Positions 42,304 through 54,174 of a stretch of 64,000 nt of DNA are shown here, piece after piece (within the stretch, counting starts at the first letter, position 1; every line of letters begins with the position of its first letter). The position numbers and the translations under genes are program-made. Under the pieces are notes generated by a model. It did not search any database and was not told where the DNA came from. It saw only the letters and a list, made by a program, of their open reading frames with translations. Source of the DNA: Haemaphysalis longicornis (Eukaryota; Arthropoda; Arachnida; Ixodida; Ixodidae); contig CM023448.1 in the NCBI GenBank assembly GCA_013339765.2, positions 27,232,551 through 27,296,550 of the forward strand, given 5' to 3'.

Positions 42304-42314
42304 TCAACAATCTA
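42304..42314 (+). repeat. Target-site duplication, right copy (full-length LINE)
   Basis: TCAACAATCTA. Partner of 36,833-36,843. Confidence 0.85.
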
Positions 42315-42584
42315 CAACAACACCAATCCAGAACAACACCAATTTAGTTGCGGAATGGGAAATCACCTTGACAGTGTCGGTTAAAACGAAATTCTCTAAC
42401 ACTTTTCAAATATTCCTAAACACTAGACATATAAGCAAACAGATTTTTGATATGTGAACGGATCAGCGGTATAATCACGAATTTATGAAAACGCAATTTC
42501 GCCCTTTTCCTCGATCAAAACTGCAATTTCCGAATGTCTAGACTTTTTTTTTTATTACGAGTGTTTGCCGCGCGGCATATGGAA

Positions 42585-42688
42585 GGCGTTTTAAAGATAG
42601 AGGTAGAGAAGAAAGTAGGAAGGAAAGAAAAAGAGAGGCGTTTTAAAAATGGGAGTAGAGCAAAAAGTAGGAAGGAAAGAGAAAGAGA
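42585..42688 (+). repeat. Two tandem 52-bp purine-rich units in the LINE 3' UTR
   Basis: Units begin GGCGTTTTAAAGATAGAG (42,585) and GGCGTTTTAAAAATGGGAG (42,637), both followed by AAAGTAGGAAGGAAAGA. On the element strand this is a pyrimidine-rich 3' UTR just before the poly-A tail. Confidence 0.82.
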
Positions 42689-42752
42689 AGAAAATAGGGA
42701 GAGAGGGGCTGCCAAGAGCACAGAAGGTCACGAAACCGACAGGTGTTCAAAT

Positions 42753-45590
42753 CTACAGGTATGCATGCGGTCCAGTGGCGTGCAGAAAGTCCATCAGCGA
42801 CCTGCAGTATTTATCGTCCTGCACCCAGCGGTTGTAGTCATCCGGTTTATCCCACCGGAGACCAACCTTTCTGAGCGCATGGTCTCGAGCTGTCCTCGTT
42901 CCCGCGCACGTCCACAAAAGATGCTTGGCGTCAGCTTCAACCGCCGGAGACGGACACTTGGGACACGTTCCTGGGTCGTCTTGTGAGTGCCCCCAAGTCC
43001 AAGTGACTGAAGGTGTGAGGGCCACCCCAGCCTGAAGCCTCCTGAGAGAAACTTCCTCCACCCGGGAAAGATTAGGGGCAGGGAGCAGACACACGGGGGA
43101 ATTAGGGCACGTGTGTCCCTTCTCAGGAGAGATTTCCGGGCTAAAAGACGGGAGCGCGGATCACAAGGAAGGGGGCTAGGGGAGGACACAGGGGGGGAAG
43201 AAGAGTGGGAAATATGGTCCGCCAATTGATTCAGTATATTGCGACCGTGCCCCTGTACCCAATGTACACGGATCGTTAGCTCTGATGTTCTGTGGAGGCT
43301 GTGAATCTGCTGGCAGATCAGAGGTGTCTTCTTTACTTGCTTCATATGCTTCACAGCACTGAGCGAGTCTGTATATATATGCACCTCCGTGATGTTATGG
43401 AGTGCACTTGCAGCATTGACTGCGTCATGAACAGACTGGAGCTCCAGTAGCAGCGGGTCCGGAGTGTCGGTAGCGTAACAGCGCGAGCCTTTGATTTCCG
43501 GGTGCGTGGCACTGACGAAAGCAGTCCGTCCTCCGTCCGGCAGAAGAGCTGCGTCCGTGTACAGTACGCAGTGGCCTTCAGGGACTGTGGTATCGGATGT
43601 TGGCGCTGGCTGGTCACGGCGACGAAGCTTCGTCGTCTTATTCGTTGTCATTGTCGTGTACCGCCATGGTGGAAGATCGTCTGAGGTTGAAGTGATGGGG
43701 GACGCATGACAAAAATGTGAATGAAGCGCTGCGACCACTGGAATGTACAAACGCTTGAGCTTCCTTCCTTCTTCGCGCTGGTTTATAAGCTCCGTTATAG
43801 TATTGAGCTGGGCGTGTTCCTGTAAGACGGGTATCGGGGTAAGACGAGGAAGTGCCGTGATGGTGCGCATAGCTTCTCGGTTTATAGTCTCAAGTTGCGC
43901 CCATGGTTGCTTGGTCAGTCTGTGAAATTGTGCCTGGTAGAGTAGGCGCGGCTGGAGAACAGCACGTACGAGTCTTCTAGCCACCTCCGTGCGGGCTGCT
44001 CCACTACGCGCTGCAATCCGGCGGATCAAGTGCAAGGTTGTCGAGCACTCCTTCCGTGCCTTCCGGAGCCAGTGAAGACCAGAACCCGACTGGTGGATCA
44101 GAAGTCCTAGCACCCGCAGCTCTTCTTTCGCTGGTATAGCAGCTGAACCAATTTTAAGTTGAAAGTTAGTCATAGAGGCTAACTTCCTTCCTGAGTTATT
44201 AGCCACTTGTATGTAGCACGACTTCCCAGCTGAAATTTCTAAACCGGCTGATTCCGCAAAGGCATGAAAAACATCTAGAGCTTGCTGGAGATGACGGCAC
44301 TGTAAACCGAGGTCGCGGTTTGTGGACCACAGTGTGACATCATCCGCGTAGATAATAAATCTCACGGAAGGGATGTCTTGCAACTTCCATGCCAAGAGTG
44401 CAAATGCGATGTTAAAGAGCAGCGGTGCTAGCACGGAACCTTGCGGTACCCCACGATTCGATGTAAACAGGCCGACCGGCTTCCCATCCACTCGTACAGT
44501 AAACGTCCTTGAGCACAGGAAGGAGTGTACCACTTTGGATACATGATGTGGAATCCCTAAGGACTCCATGTTTCTGAGTATTGTCCTGTGGTCCACGTTG
44601 TCATAGGCCTTGGAAATGTCGGTAGCCACCACAGTCCGCACAAGATGGCTGTGGGGTGAAACGTGCAAGATATCATCAGCCAGAATACAGAGTCCATCCT
44701 CTTTACCTAGGTGCGGTCTGAAGCCAATCTGAGCAGGATGGTATTTCCTGTTGTGCTCCAGCCACCAGGATAATCGAGTGGCCAGTATCCGCTCAAATAT
44801 CTTGCATATTGTCGGTGTCAAAGAAATAGGTCTTAGTGCATTAATACCCGTGGGTGGTTTTCCCGGTTTGGGGATAGGCACTACCACGGAGTGTTTCCAC
44901 TCGGGTGGAATGACACCTTTCGCCCACACATCATTCAACGAACGGAGTGTTGCGTCCAAGGCCTCCCCCTCCAAGTTCTTGAATAGCTCATAAGGGATTT
45001 CATCATACCCTGGAGAATAGTGTGCTTTTCATTCTTCAATGGCCGCGATGAGCTCGGCCATCGTAAACGGTTCGGTTATACCCGATTCATCCAGTACCAC
45101 AGCCGACGGAGAGGCGGCCGGAGGTTGTTGGTGGTTGGGAAAGAAAGTCACGGCCGCTCTGTCCGCAAACTCCTCTGGGCTGATGTTGAGAGCCAGGCGA
45201 ATGCTAGCTGATGGATCAACCAGGCTGCCACTCCTCTCCATAGCTTGGAAGGTCCGCCATAAGGCCTTGTTTCCAGTGCCAGAGCCAGAGCCAAAGCCAG
45301 AGCACCAGTCATGCCAACGGCGACGTGACAACTGTTTCTCGTAGCGTCGCGTTTGTGCCGCGATACGGTTTGCCGTGACACGAGCGTTGAATTGCGTCGG
45401 GTGGCGATTAGCAAAAATTTCTGCTCGGCGACGCTCTGCCCAAAGTTTAAGGAGGTGCATATCGGGCTTCGGTTGATCCTCGTTCACGGTGGTATGTATA
45501 GTGCAGTTGGTGAGTACGGACTGCAGCGTGGAAATTAGGTTCTCGGAAGTTAGGGAAGAAGCTCGTTCGTCAGAGCGGACTTTGTCCTAG
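42753..45590 (-). pseudogene. LINE ORF2 (RT and RNase H catalytic sets preserved)
   Basis: Linker 45,487-45,029 (HLLKLWAERRRAEIF, QLSRRRWHDWC), then a TGA at 45,031-45,029, probably replacing Cys. RT: NALRPISLTPTICKIFERIL, QIGFRPHLGKEDGL, motif A VATDISKAYDNVDH, motif B RGVPQGSVLAPLLFN and motif C IIYADDVTLWS. RNase H: VLYTDAALLPDGGR, LLELQSVHDAV and IYTDSLSAVKHMKQ, keeping D, E and D. A frame change near 43,090 precedes the C-terminal finger CPKCPSPAVEADAKHLLWTC (frame 43,094-42,753). Inactive because of the truncation and two breaks, though the catalytic core looks intact. Confidence 0.88.
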
Positions 45591-45630
45591 AGAACAATTC
45601 TGACCTGGCGACGAAGTTTATGTAACTTCT

Positions 45631-45883
45631 TCGTGTGTAAGCCAATCAAAATTGGAGAATGGTACTACTGAGCGAGCTCTAGGCTATGACAGAAGTGTAC
45701 TCTCGAACTTTCCAGTATTTGGATCTGCCAATTTTTACAGGGCGTCAATGCGTAAGCCAGCCAGTCGCTCAATCACTGAGTCAGTCAGTTGGGCACTTCT
45801 TTTTATAGGCACAAATTGCGGAAGTCAAACATGTTATTGTTGATTGCATATAGATTGCATAAGACAACGAAAGGAAGGACCAC
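45631..45883. other. Short spacer between two LINE fragments
   Basis: About 250 bases with no coding match. CAGTCGCTCAATCACTGAGT and a second CAGTCAGT form a short repetitive patch near 45,765-45,790. Confidence 0.5.
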
Positions 45884-46890
45884 TTACACTTGAGCGTGGC
45901 TACTTCCCTTGACCCACAGGGTGATATCGTCGGCATATATGGTATGCTCGACGTTCTCCACCTCTGTGAGCTGGTGGGCGAGCCTGATCATCACAAGGTT
46001 GAACAGGAGCAGCGAGATCACTGACCCTTGAGGCGTACCTCGGCTTCCGATCTCGGCTTCTGTTCTCGTTGTCTCTGGCGATGAGCACCGCCGTTCGCCC
46101 CGTGAGGACGCTCTCGATATACTCGTGAGACATTTTGCCCATGTCCAACCTAGAAACTTGCTCGAGCTTTGCCGAGTGGTTAACGTTCTGAAAATCTCCT
46201 TGTAGGTCGAGCACCAATGCAACCCTAGTGTCTCTGTGTGTCCCTGTCGATGGTTAGATGTCTCAACTGCAACATGGCGTCTAGTGTGCAGAGATGCCAT
46301 CGGAGCCCAATCATCGATGCGGGGTAGAGGCCGTTGTCTTCGAGGTAACCTTGCCACCATGCCATAACAAGCCATCAGGACGTGGTCGAACACCTTGCCC
46401 ACGGAGGAAGTAAGGGAGATTGGCCGGAGCGTGTTTACATTTGGTGATTTGCCCGGCTTGGAGATCAGGATCATCAGTGAGCTCTTGTATTCTTTCAGCA
46501 CGATTCCCGTTCTCCAAAAGTCATTGTATTATTTGGTCAGCGCTACTATCGACGCTTCGTCCAAGTTCCGGAGCGCTCTATTGGGCACCCTGTCATGTCC
46601 CCGTTCTGACCTGCTTTTAAGCTCTTGCAATGCCACTCGTACTTTCGCCACACTGATTTCTCTGTCTAATTTCTCGTTCGTTCTGCCTCGATAGTCGCGT
46701 GCGTGACCTAGGGCGAATGGGGGACGTACCTCTCGAGTAGCTGCTTCGCCACCACCGTCGCTCCCTTTCTATCAATTTCCAGATGCATAATTTTCGCTAG
46801 TTTGTCCCCGTTGGTGAGAGTTTGGTTTGTCTTGCTTTCGTCAAAGAGGTGACAGAACAGATTCCAAGTCTTTCTATTGTGCATTTGGCT
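45884..46890 (-). mobile_element. RNase H-type LINE fragment (linker and RT only)
   Basis: From about 46,890 (NRKTWNLFCHLFDESK) through the linker and RT to a sharp end at 45,884, just after motif C. It is truncated at both sides and sits next to a gypsy-like gag. The RT matches the family found inside the gypsy element at 16.9-18.66 kb (GTPQGSVIS.LLFNLVMI and YADDITLW). Confidence 0.82.
45884..46890 (-). pseudogene. Partial LINE RT, frameshifted
   Basis: Readable blocks: ISVAKVRVALQELKSRSERG and VPNRALRNLDEASI near 46,600; an in-frame stop before NDFWRTGIVLKEYKSSLMIL; ISKPGKSPNVNTLRPISL, TSSVGKVFDHVLM; a frameshifted motif A region (ALVLDLQGDFQNVNHSAKL); SRGTPQGSVISLLLFNLVMI (motif B) and HTIYADDITLWVKG (motif C, YADD). 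The coding stops at GSSHAQV at 45,888, directly before GTAAGTGG. Confidence 0.8.
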
Positions 46891-46894
46891 GTGT

Positions 46895-47751
46895 GCGGCA
46901 TTGCAAATTTGGCCGATAGTTCGGCGAAGGTGGAATAGTCGCTGCAGCCGGAACAGTTTGCATTTGACAGCGCAGAGCCTCCGCCTAGTTCACTTAGGGA
47001 ATTTGCTGTGGCCGGGGCTCGGGAATGGAGAAGGCTTGCAGAAGTTTTGTTTGGCAACTTCGGCGACCGAGGATAGCAGCTGGATGAGAGACGGTTATTC
47101 CACATTTTTGCAGGTCTTGCCGCAAAACAAAGCAAAGAAATTCTCGCAGGCCTGTGTCAACCATGGAGGGGATGACCGCGGCTGCGGGTGGGCCCATTGC
47201 CTTGATGGTCCTTCTCGCGCATTGGGCGAACCGCGGCTGCATGGCGCGTTCAATAGTTACAGGCTCCTCAATAAATTCTTGCACTGTGGGCGGTGGGTTT
47301 CACTCCAGGCAATCCAAGAGCTGTTCCTCAATGCCTTGCATGAGGTAGCGTAGTTTCTTGGTATAATGCATGTCAGGATCACCTCGCCTAAACAGACGGC
47401 CAATGCCTTCAACGTATATAGCGACGGTCTCATTCGGCTTTGGACTCGGAATTCCACCAGCCGGTGTGCAAGGCCTCGGCGGGTGGTGTTGGCGAAGGTT
47501 TCTTGCACTTCTCGGCGGAAGTCACTACAAGTGTGGAAGTTTCCTTTGTAGTTCTCCAACCATTTCTTCGCAACGTCTTCCTGCGCAAATTAAACATACT
47601 GGAAAATATGTACAGGGCACCACTGGTTGAAGTTGGAAAGACGCTCAAACTGTTCTAGCCAGTCCTCGACATCCACATGGATGTTGTAATGAAAGTTGCT
47701 CGGAGCCCGAGAAGGGTCAAGAGTCACCGGCGACTACAGTGACTGCGCCAT
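46895..47751 (-). pseudogene. Gypsy-like gag (capsid region), frameshifted
   Basis: A candidate ATG at 47,751-47,749 (MAQSL, then a stop). Downstream blocks: YNIHVDVEDWLEQFERLSNF, KWLENYKGNFHTCSDFRREV (47,575 downward), RRGDPDMHYTKKLRYLMQGI and NPPPTVQEFIEEPVTIERAM. This order (DVEDWLEQFER, ..W..., then KLR.LMQGI and TV.EF..EA.TIE) is a gag/capsid pattern of Ty3/mdg4-like elements, distinct from the gag at 22 kb. Several frame changes. No pol follows: a LINE begins at about 46,890. Confidence 0.78.
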
Positions 47752-49240
47752 CACTTTCGGTTTAAACGCCTGCCGTCTGGGTGCAGTGTCAACCAGCGCA
47801 CTGTGTTCACGGGTAGCCCTCGCTTGCGGTAGCTGCACAGATACACAGGGATGTCGACGCTGCGATGTCTGTCGGGGCTCATTTAGGGAATTCTGGTCGT
47901 AGGAGGGTCTTGTACCCAGCGCATATACCAACGCCACGATGCAAATATTGCTCACAAGAACCGGAAAAGTATTTTAATAAGGAGAACTTTTTCCTTGTTC
48001 TTTCAAAGGAAGAATCAGGCATGACGGGATCTACGAGCACGCGCTAGCAAAGATGGTTTGTAGTTCTCTTCGCAGGTGTGCGGTGGTGATAATGATAAGC
48101 TTTAAGGAACAGCCACTGTGAGGGATTGCTGCTGCCGACCAGAGAGTGCCCTGGTGGGTTTTTTGAATGTGACAATATGCTGCATCTGTGAAAAACGAAG
48201 GATGCACGAGAAAGGCGTAAATGGAAGCACCTGTGGAAACCAGCAAAAAAAAAAGTGTGTGAAGACCGGCATTTCCACAAACATAAAAATGGCTGATAAA
48301 AGTCGCAAAATAAATCATAGTATAGCGTAAGTATATAAAATATTTTTATCGAATATTCTCGCCTTAAAACTAACACACAATAACTAAAAAAAGTTTCAAA
48401 TAAAGTACTCAATATCATGGAGAGCATATAAAGTTAGAATGGGCGCACAAAAGTCACCAGGCATACCTGTGCGGCTGCGCCCGGAAGCAACAGCTGTAAA
48501 AACATTGTGGATGATCCTCGCTGTACCCATGATGGGGGTTTAGTCGGTGATCATAATCACGTCAGCAGCTCTCCCTTGAACTGCTTCATCTTTCAATTAT
48601 CACCCAATTGCAAAATGGAAGCACCACCGCATCACCGGGACGTCGTGGCCCTTAGTCTATCCTCTTCTTTTACAGTGGCCCTCACTGCTGTGAGAAGTAC
48701 ACATGCACAGCGCTGTCTCAAAGAAAGAAAAAAAACAGAAAAGTAACAAGAGCAAAACTGACAAACACCCCAAACAAATATATAACAACTTAAATTGATA
48801 ATTGCTACATTTTAGCATTGTCCAGCAGAAAGATAAACCTTTCGTAACCGTTTCGTTCTCCTGCAAACCATCATTAGCTTCGTCACCGCTAAGTAACACT
48901 CAACAAGAAAATAGCTAACCAAACGATCACTGTACACAAACACATATACTTGAGCAACATTCTAACACTATATTGGCCGCAGGCAAATGCTTCCATGTAA
49001 TTGACTAGAACATCTTGTACCGCAGCCTATTGAAAAGAGCCCGTACAGAATGCGTCCTTGAAGCTCTACCGTAGTGGGTGTGTCCTCTTGGAGTAAGATT
49101 CAGAGTTTGGTAATCCGTACAAGAAATAAGTTAGCTCAAGAATTTGCCTAAACAAGCATCAAATGATGCTAAGCCGATTGCCTTAAATGCATAGCCGAAA
49201 TCAAGCACATGTGACTTGAAGAGAACAATCTTGACTATGT
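47752..49240. other. Gene-free stretch
   Basis: No supported gene on either strand, though the 48.1-48.45 kb part is A/T-rich with poly-A runs. Possible gag leader or LTR sequence of the element to the left would lie near 47.75-47.95 kb but cannot be defined. Confidence 0.5.
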
Positions 49241-49779
49241 TGTTAAAATACTGTTGACTCAGTTCTTCCAGGTCTAGGAGCAGTAAAAAAAGCACCAGAT
49301 GATATTCCAGATGCCGTCCCAGTTGCCATACCAGCAGATGACCCTCACTGTAATGTCACGACTGAGCAGAAATTTTTACACTGAAAAAGGCTGAAGCATT
49401 CTAAAATTGTTCAGCGTACCGGCTATACCTCGAAGCTTTTTACATAAGCGAGCATGTGTGTTCGACGAAAGATCCTCACCAAAATGTACACGTAAATATT
49501 TACCCGACACAATACTGATAATGCGGTTACACGGTCAAAACGTACTCCTATATCTCCATGGCACAATGAAGCAGTCATTTGGCACTCTTTCCTGTGTATT
49601 TGAGAAACAATCCAGCCATATTTTTAAGGGTTTATATGTGTTTATTTTACCTCAAACTAATCGGCTACATTTTCAACATGACCTGGAAGATTTTAATGAT
49701 TCAGTGAATAATCAGAGCTTCCCTATACAAGAAGTGTGGTATCAGTGTGCTGATAAATTTTGCAAGTTTTAACAAAAGT
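49241..49779. other. Unclassified AT-rich stretch
   Basis: A + strand frame of 121 codons at 49,407-49,772 matches nothing I know; the - strand continues from an RT relic without readable motifs. Confidence 0.45.
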
Positions 49780-50290
49780 AGCAATATCATAAAATAGTAA
49801 TTAAAACCAAGTGACCAGATATATTCTAGCGGCACGCCACGTTCAAGGCTGATACAATCACTCAGCACTGATCGAATTCCCACTACTTATGACCGATCGC
49901 GAGGGTCGCTTTGAAGTAGAGACTTGAAAGCTCCGCGAGAATCCACAACGGCAGAATTTATCCCAAAATATATCATGATCCATCGTATTAAGCGTTTTCT
50001 TACTGCTAAGAAAACCCCCAAATCAAACCCTCTTTTTATGAAGGCTCCCTTGAACGGTATCAGACGAGTTTTCGAGAAACAGCTGCTTGCCCGCCAATGT
50101 ATAAAACCGTATTGATTCTGACTCAGTAACTCGTGGTTTGTTACAAGAGGAGTAAGGATACCAAATGCGTGTTTTTTTTTTAAATTGGCGATAAGCGCTA
50201 TTTACCCTATACAGGGCGGTAGTTTCAAGTGTCCTTCTTCTTACCGTTTTTGTAGAGGGGAACAACGCGTGTGCACTTCAGACTGTTTAA
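49780..50290 (-). pseudogene. Relic of a CR1-like reverse transcriptase
   Basis: The - strand shows SQNQYGFIHWRASS (the SQYGFR..RST block), then in another frame GGFLSSKKTLNTMDHDIFWD (motif A region, ..FLDF.KAFDTVDHDIL), then VLSDCISLERGVPLEYIWSL near 49,830-49,870 (motif B, GVPQGSIL). Spacing and order fit, but each block lies in a different frame and motif A lacks its Asp. Old and inactive. Confidence 0.62.
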
Positions 50291-50495
50291 AAAATACGAA
50301 TGTTATATTACCTTCACAATAATCAAAAACGATATTTAAATAGACAATAGTGTTTAAGATACCACTATGTGTATGTTATAAAACATTGACGATTGGTTGT
50401 GGTAAAAACTACGGACTATTCAAGTGAGATCCGGCTGTGTCAACAACGAACTAAACGCAATTTCATTCCGAGTAGAACAATAACGGACGGAGTGT
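50291..50495. other. Short non-coding spacer
   Basis: AT-rich, no feature seen. Confidence 0.5.
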
Positions 50496-50499
50496 TGAT

Positions 50500-52858
50500 G
50501 CGCTCTGGACTCGATTTAAAAGCATCGTACCGAAGAGCATTACTTATGTTCCATTAAAAAGAAAAGTTTGTTAACCAAAGTCCCTAGATTACACGTGGGA
50601 TTCTTCAACTCAAACGTAAAGTAAGACGACTATCACGCATTTCCAACGCAGCCAGTCACGGTCTGCTAACGATCCTGCGGACTGAGCTTCGGAAAAAATC
50701 AAAAGCTCCATGTTTCAATTTCTCGATGCAAGGATGCATAACTTCAAGAGTGTTATTCCGAGAAAATTCTGGATGCACCTAACCAACAAAAAAGTGGGAA
50801 TAAAGAAACTAAAACTGAATAAGGTTGATGTCATTGACCCGTGCTACGTGGTAATAGCCTTCAATGATTACTTTTCCTCTGTATTTGTGCGTACAGTCGA
50901 CTCACCACCAGAATGTTTGGCGTGTTGCATAAAAATACCTGATTTGGTTGTTACTGAGGAGGGCATTTTCTCCGCTCTGCTCCACCTCGACGCAAAAAAA
51001 TCAGCTGGACTGGACCATATAGCAAATGCTTTCCTTGTTAGGTATACTGAGTGGTGCTCAAGATTTTTGTTTGTAATTTTTAGAGAAAGCAGCCTACGAG
51101 GTGAAGTTCTAGAAGACTGAAAAAAGGCTAAAGTCGTCCTCCTTCTCAAGTCCGGCGTCAAATTCAATATTAAAAATTACCGGCCGATTTCCTCTCTTAT
51201 GCACAGCAAGTAAAGACATGGAACACTTTCTTTTTAACCATATCAGCTCATTCTTCAAACAAAAGAAGTTCTTCTCTACTAATCAACACGGAATTTGGCG
51301 TGGGTTATCAACCGTAACGCAGGTAATTCATACTACAAATGATCTCTTTAAATCAGTTGATGAAGGCGGGATTATGGACGCAGTTTTTATAGATTTTGAA
51401 AAAGCTTTCAACCGTGTCTCCCATTCTCACTTGCTGTTTAAAATAAGACAATTATTAGCTAACCCCCAAATTCTCCGGCGGCTTGATTCGTATTTGTCAG
51501 GGAGAATGTCAGTACGTCCACATTGCTAATAATACGTCAAGCTTAGCCCAAGTATACTCTGGTGTTCCCCAAGGTTCGGGCCTTGGTCCACTCTTATTTT
51601 TTATTTATTTGAACGATCTGTCTTCTTCATCTTCACTGCGCTGTCTGCTTTTTGCCGACGACTTTGTTGCGTACCCCCCTGATCACACGAGAGAGGAGCA
51701 GACTGCCCTCAGCACGTATCAAAGTGCTATCACTGACTGGTGCTATTCCTGGAAAATAAGCCTCAATGTAAAACATTGCGCCCAAATGACCATATCGCGA
51801 GAAGAGAATACCTCTAATTTCCTTACAAACTGAACAATACTGCACTGCAAACTGTAAACCAGTCTAAAAACCTAGGTGTAACAATACCTTCAAACCTAAG
51901 CTGGAACACATTTTCGAATCATATCATCAATTGCTATTCAACGTTTGTGGTTGCTAAGGCAAGGATTAAAACATTGCACAAGCAAAAATAAAACAATTGG
52001 CATACACATCTCTAGTACGACCTATATTGGAATATGCAGATGTTGTGTGGGATCCCCATACGAAAGCAGGCGTTCACTGTCTCGAACGCATTGAAAACAA
52101 ATCCGTGCGGTTCATTTACAACGCGTATGGCAGGCGTGTTTAAGGTACAGAGCTGCGTACCCGATCAGGACTTCGAACACTACAGGAACGCTGGAAACTA
52201 CACAGCCTAAAATTTCTTTTCAGAATTGTCAACAATAACTCAGGAATAGCCTTTAACACCTATACGCACTTTAATACATCGCGTCAAACACGTAACAAAC
52301 ATGCCAAGGCATTTGAAATGGGCCGCACTAAAACTAATGCTCGCCGTTTTTCTTTTTTCCTACGAACAATATCGGATTGGAATGCGCAGCCACAAGCTGT
52401 CACTGAAATTGTTGCCCCGGAATCATTAGTATCGTCTATCAATTCGTACGTTTAACAAACAGGGCCCGCAAGACGCCAACGAGCATTATCGCCTCGCGTT
52501 TGGCAAACATTGTGAACATTTCAACCTGTGTGTATCTTCTTAGAAGACGCGATGTACCTACCCAAAATTCAGTTTTCTGGTGTGTTACGCGCTTTTTTTG
52601 GCTTGTTCCTGCTCCAGAAATTTTGTGATGGATTTACTTAACCAAGAGTGCTTTTGTGGGCTGTGTTGCGCGTTATGTTTTGGGGGGTGGTTGTTTGTAT
52701 TCAGGAAACTTTAGGCTCCCTTTTTCGGTTACTTGTTTCGCTGTCCCACGCGAGTTCTCCGCTCACCACAGTGCTGAATGTATAAATATGTAACCACTCC
52801 TTCCTTAGCTGCCAACCGGTGGCTGGCAGTATAATATAAATAAAATAAATAAAATAAA
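50500..52858 (+). mobile_element. CR1/Jockey-like LINE, 5'-truncated
   Basis: The coding relic starts near 50,500 in the pre-RT linker, RT follows to about 52,455, and a ~400-base 3' UTR ends in an AAATAAA-type tail (AATATAAATAAAATAAATAA, 52,833-52,858). It belongs to a family distinct from the left array: the tail is AAATAAAAT, not TTGA. Confidence 0.85.
50620..52455 (+). pseudogene. Reverse transcriptase of the 50.5-52.9 kb LINE
   Basis: Linker: GILQLKRKVRRLSRISNAAS, FKSVIPRKFWMHLTNKK, DDYFSSVF-like DYFSSVFVRTV. RT: SAGLDHIANAFLVR, stop after GEVLED at 51,120, then KNYRPISSLMHSK, NQHGIWRGLSTVTQVI, motif A VFIDFEKAFNRVSH, motif B SGVPQGSGLGPLLFFIYLND and motif C CLLFADDFVAY (FADD intact). 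Frame changes near 51,190 and 51,500; a stop near 51,833. The thumb, VRPILEYADVVWDPHTKA, and the end, FSFFLRTISDWNAQPQ, complete it. Inactive. Confidence 0.85.
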
Positions 52859-53824
52859 CGATGGCCTACGAATGCGTAGTATATTTTTACGTAGGCAATG
52901 ACAAAGCAGGGTTCTTCGGCGAACAAGGATCTGACGAAGCGAGCTTGTGCTTCACTAATAGCTCAAAGAATTTGTAAACAACGGAGTATCATTAAACCAC
53001 TGACATGCGCAGTTGACTGTATGCGAATAAAATGCCCTGTCACATACCAGCGATAATTAATCTTTCAACATGATTGTTCAACATGATCTTTCAGCATGAT
53101 CACTGGTTGCTTAGCGGACCTGAGAGATTCTTTCAATACCGCACATAACATGTTTTAAAATCTTCCAGTTTTTTTCTTTTTGAAGATTTTATTTTCCCTA
53201 AATGGACTGGTTCAATCCGTCCTATGTCATAAATGACTGCTCATGAGAGCCATGCGATTATTCGGCAGTGTGTTTGTAGTTTTTGTTAACACCGCTCATA
53301 AGCGAACCAACTCGGGTAGCATCATCCGCGTCCAGCATATTAAATTTAGCACGAACCAATTCTCCCAGTCTTGTTTCAAGTATGGCCTACCTAATCGGAA
53401 TTGGCGATTGTTGCTTACTCGGCGTTATATAAAGTATACCTGCACGTGTATAACCTAATTCAAGAAAAAAAATTCATATTTTTGCAAAAGCCAACTTTCG
53501 TACCATTAACAATGTCCTACAAAAATTTTTGACCCTTATATGGCCCATTTTAATCAACCTTCGGTCGAACGGAACTGGTCTATTTACAAATGTAAGCTCC
53601 ATAGCCTATTAAAACACACCCATTTAACGAAAAACCATCGCCACAAATCGACATTACCCGTGGTGTAACAAAACGCTAAAAAATTGTTGCAAGCAAGAAA
53701 CTCCGGTTGTTTCAAAAAGCACATTCGCAGAAAATCCTGAATCATGGTCGAGTCTTCGCGAACAAATCAGAATGTTTAAACAAAGTCTTAAAGAATCGAT
53801 AAAAATCGCGTCAATCCACCCCGT
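52859..53824. other. Gene-free stretch
   Basis: No supported gene. Near 53,065 short repeats of TCAACATGATC.TTCA occur. Confidence 0.55.
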
Positions 53825-54174
53825 GAATGTTGTTGGAAAGCAAAGCTGTAAACGGTGCCCATAACTATTACCCGTGCGACGTCCCTTAAATTCACTCACA
53901 TCGCTCTACAAATAGTAAAACAAGAGAAAAGTGAAATGCATTTAACCACACCATTTATTACTTCAAAGAAATATTCTTGGTAAGGTTAAATCTATGCATG
54001 ATGCATGAACAGTGTTTGGTTAGAGTTGTATTGGTGTAGCAAAAGAGTGGAAGTTTTCTTCATAAAATTAAAGTAATCTCCAACCCGGTGTTTGACGATC
54101 TGACTTCTCCGTCTCTGCGCCGCAGACGGAGGCGACGAGATTTGCGGCAGAGAAGGAGGAGGGGCAGGAAGAAA

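Larger units (their letters stand above)
42543..45630 (-). mobile_element. 5'-truncated RT-RNase H LINE
   Basis: The - strand reading starts near 45,630 in the linker before RT (no endonuclease) and ends at a poly-A tail with AATAAA (plus-strand TTTTTTTTTTATTACG, 42,543-42,558). The open RT-RNase H frame of 726 codons is the longest uninterrupted catalytic region in the window. It lies beside the full-length LINE but is a different family (different tail, different RT sequence). Confidence 0.88.

Noticed and set aside
48044..48427. Phe-rich - strand frame as a membrane protein
   Set aside because: It results from poly-A/T-rich DNA; residues are low-complexity and no topology or motif is convincing.
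49407..49772. A 121-codon + strand gene
   Set aside because: No motif and no similarity I recognise; it overlaps the neighbourhood of an RT relic on the other strand.
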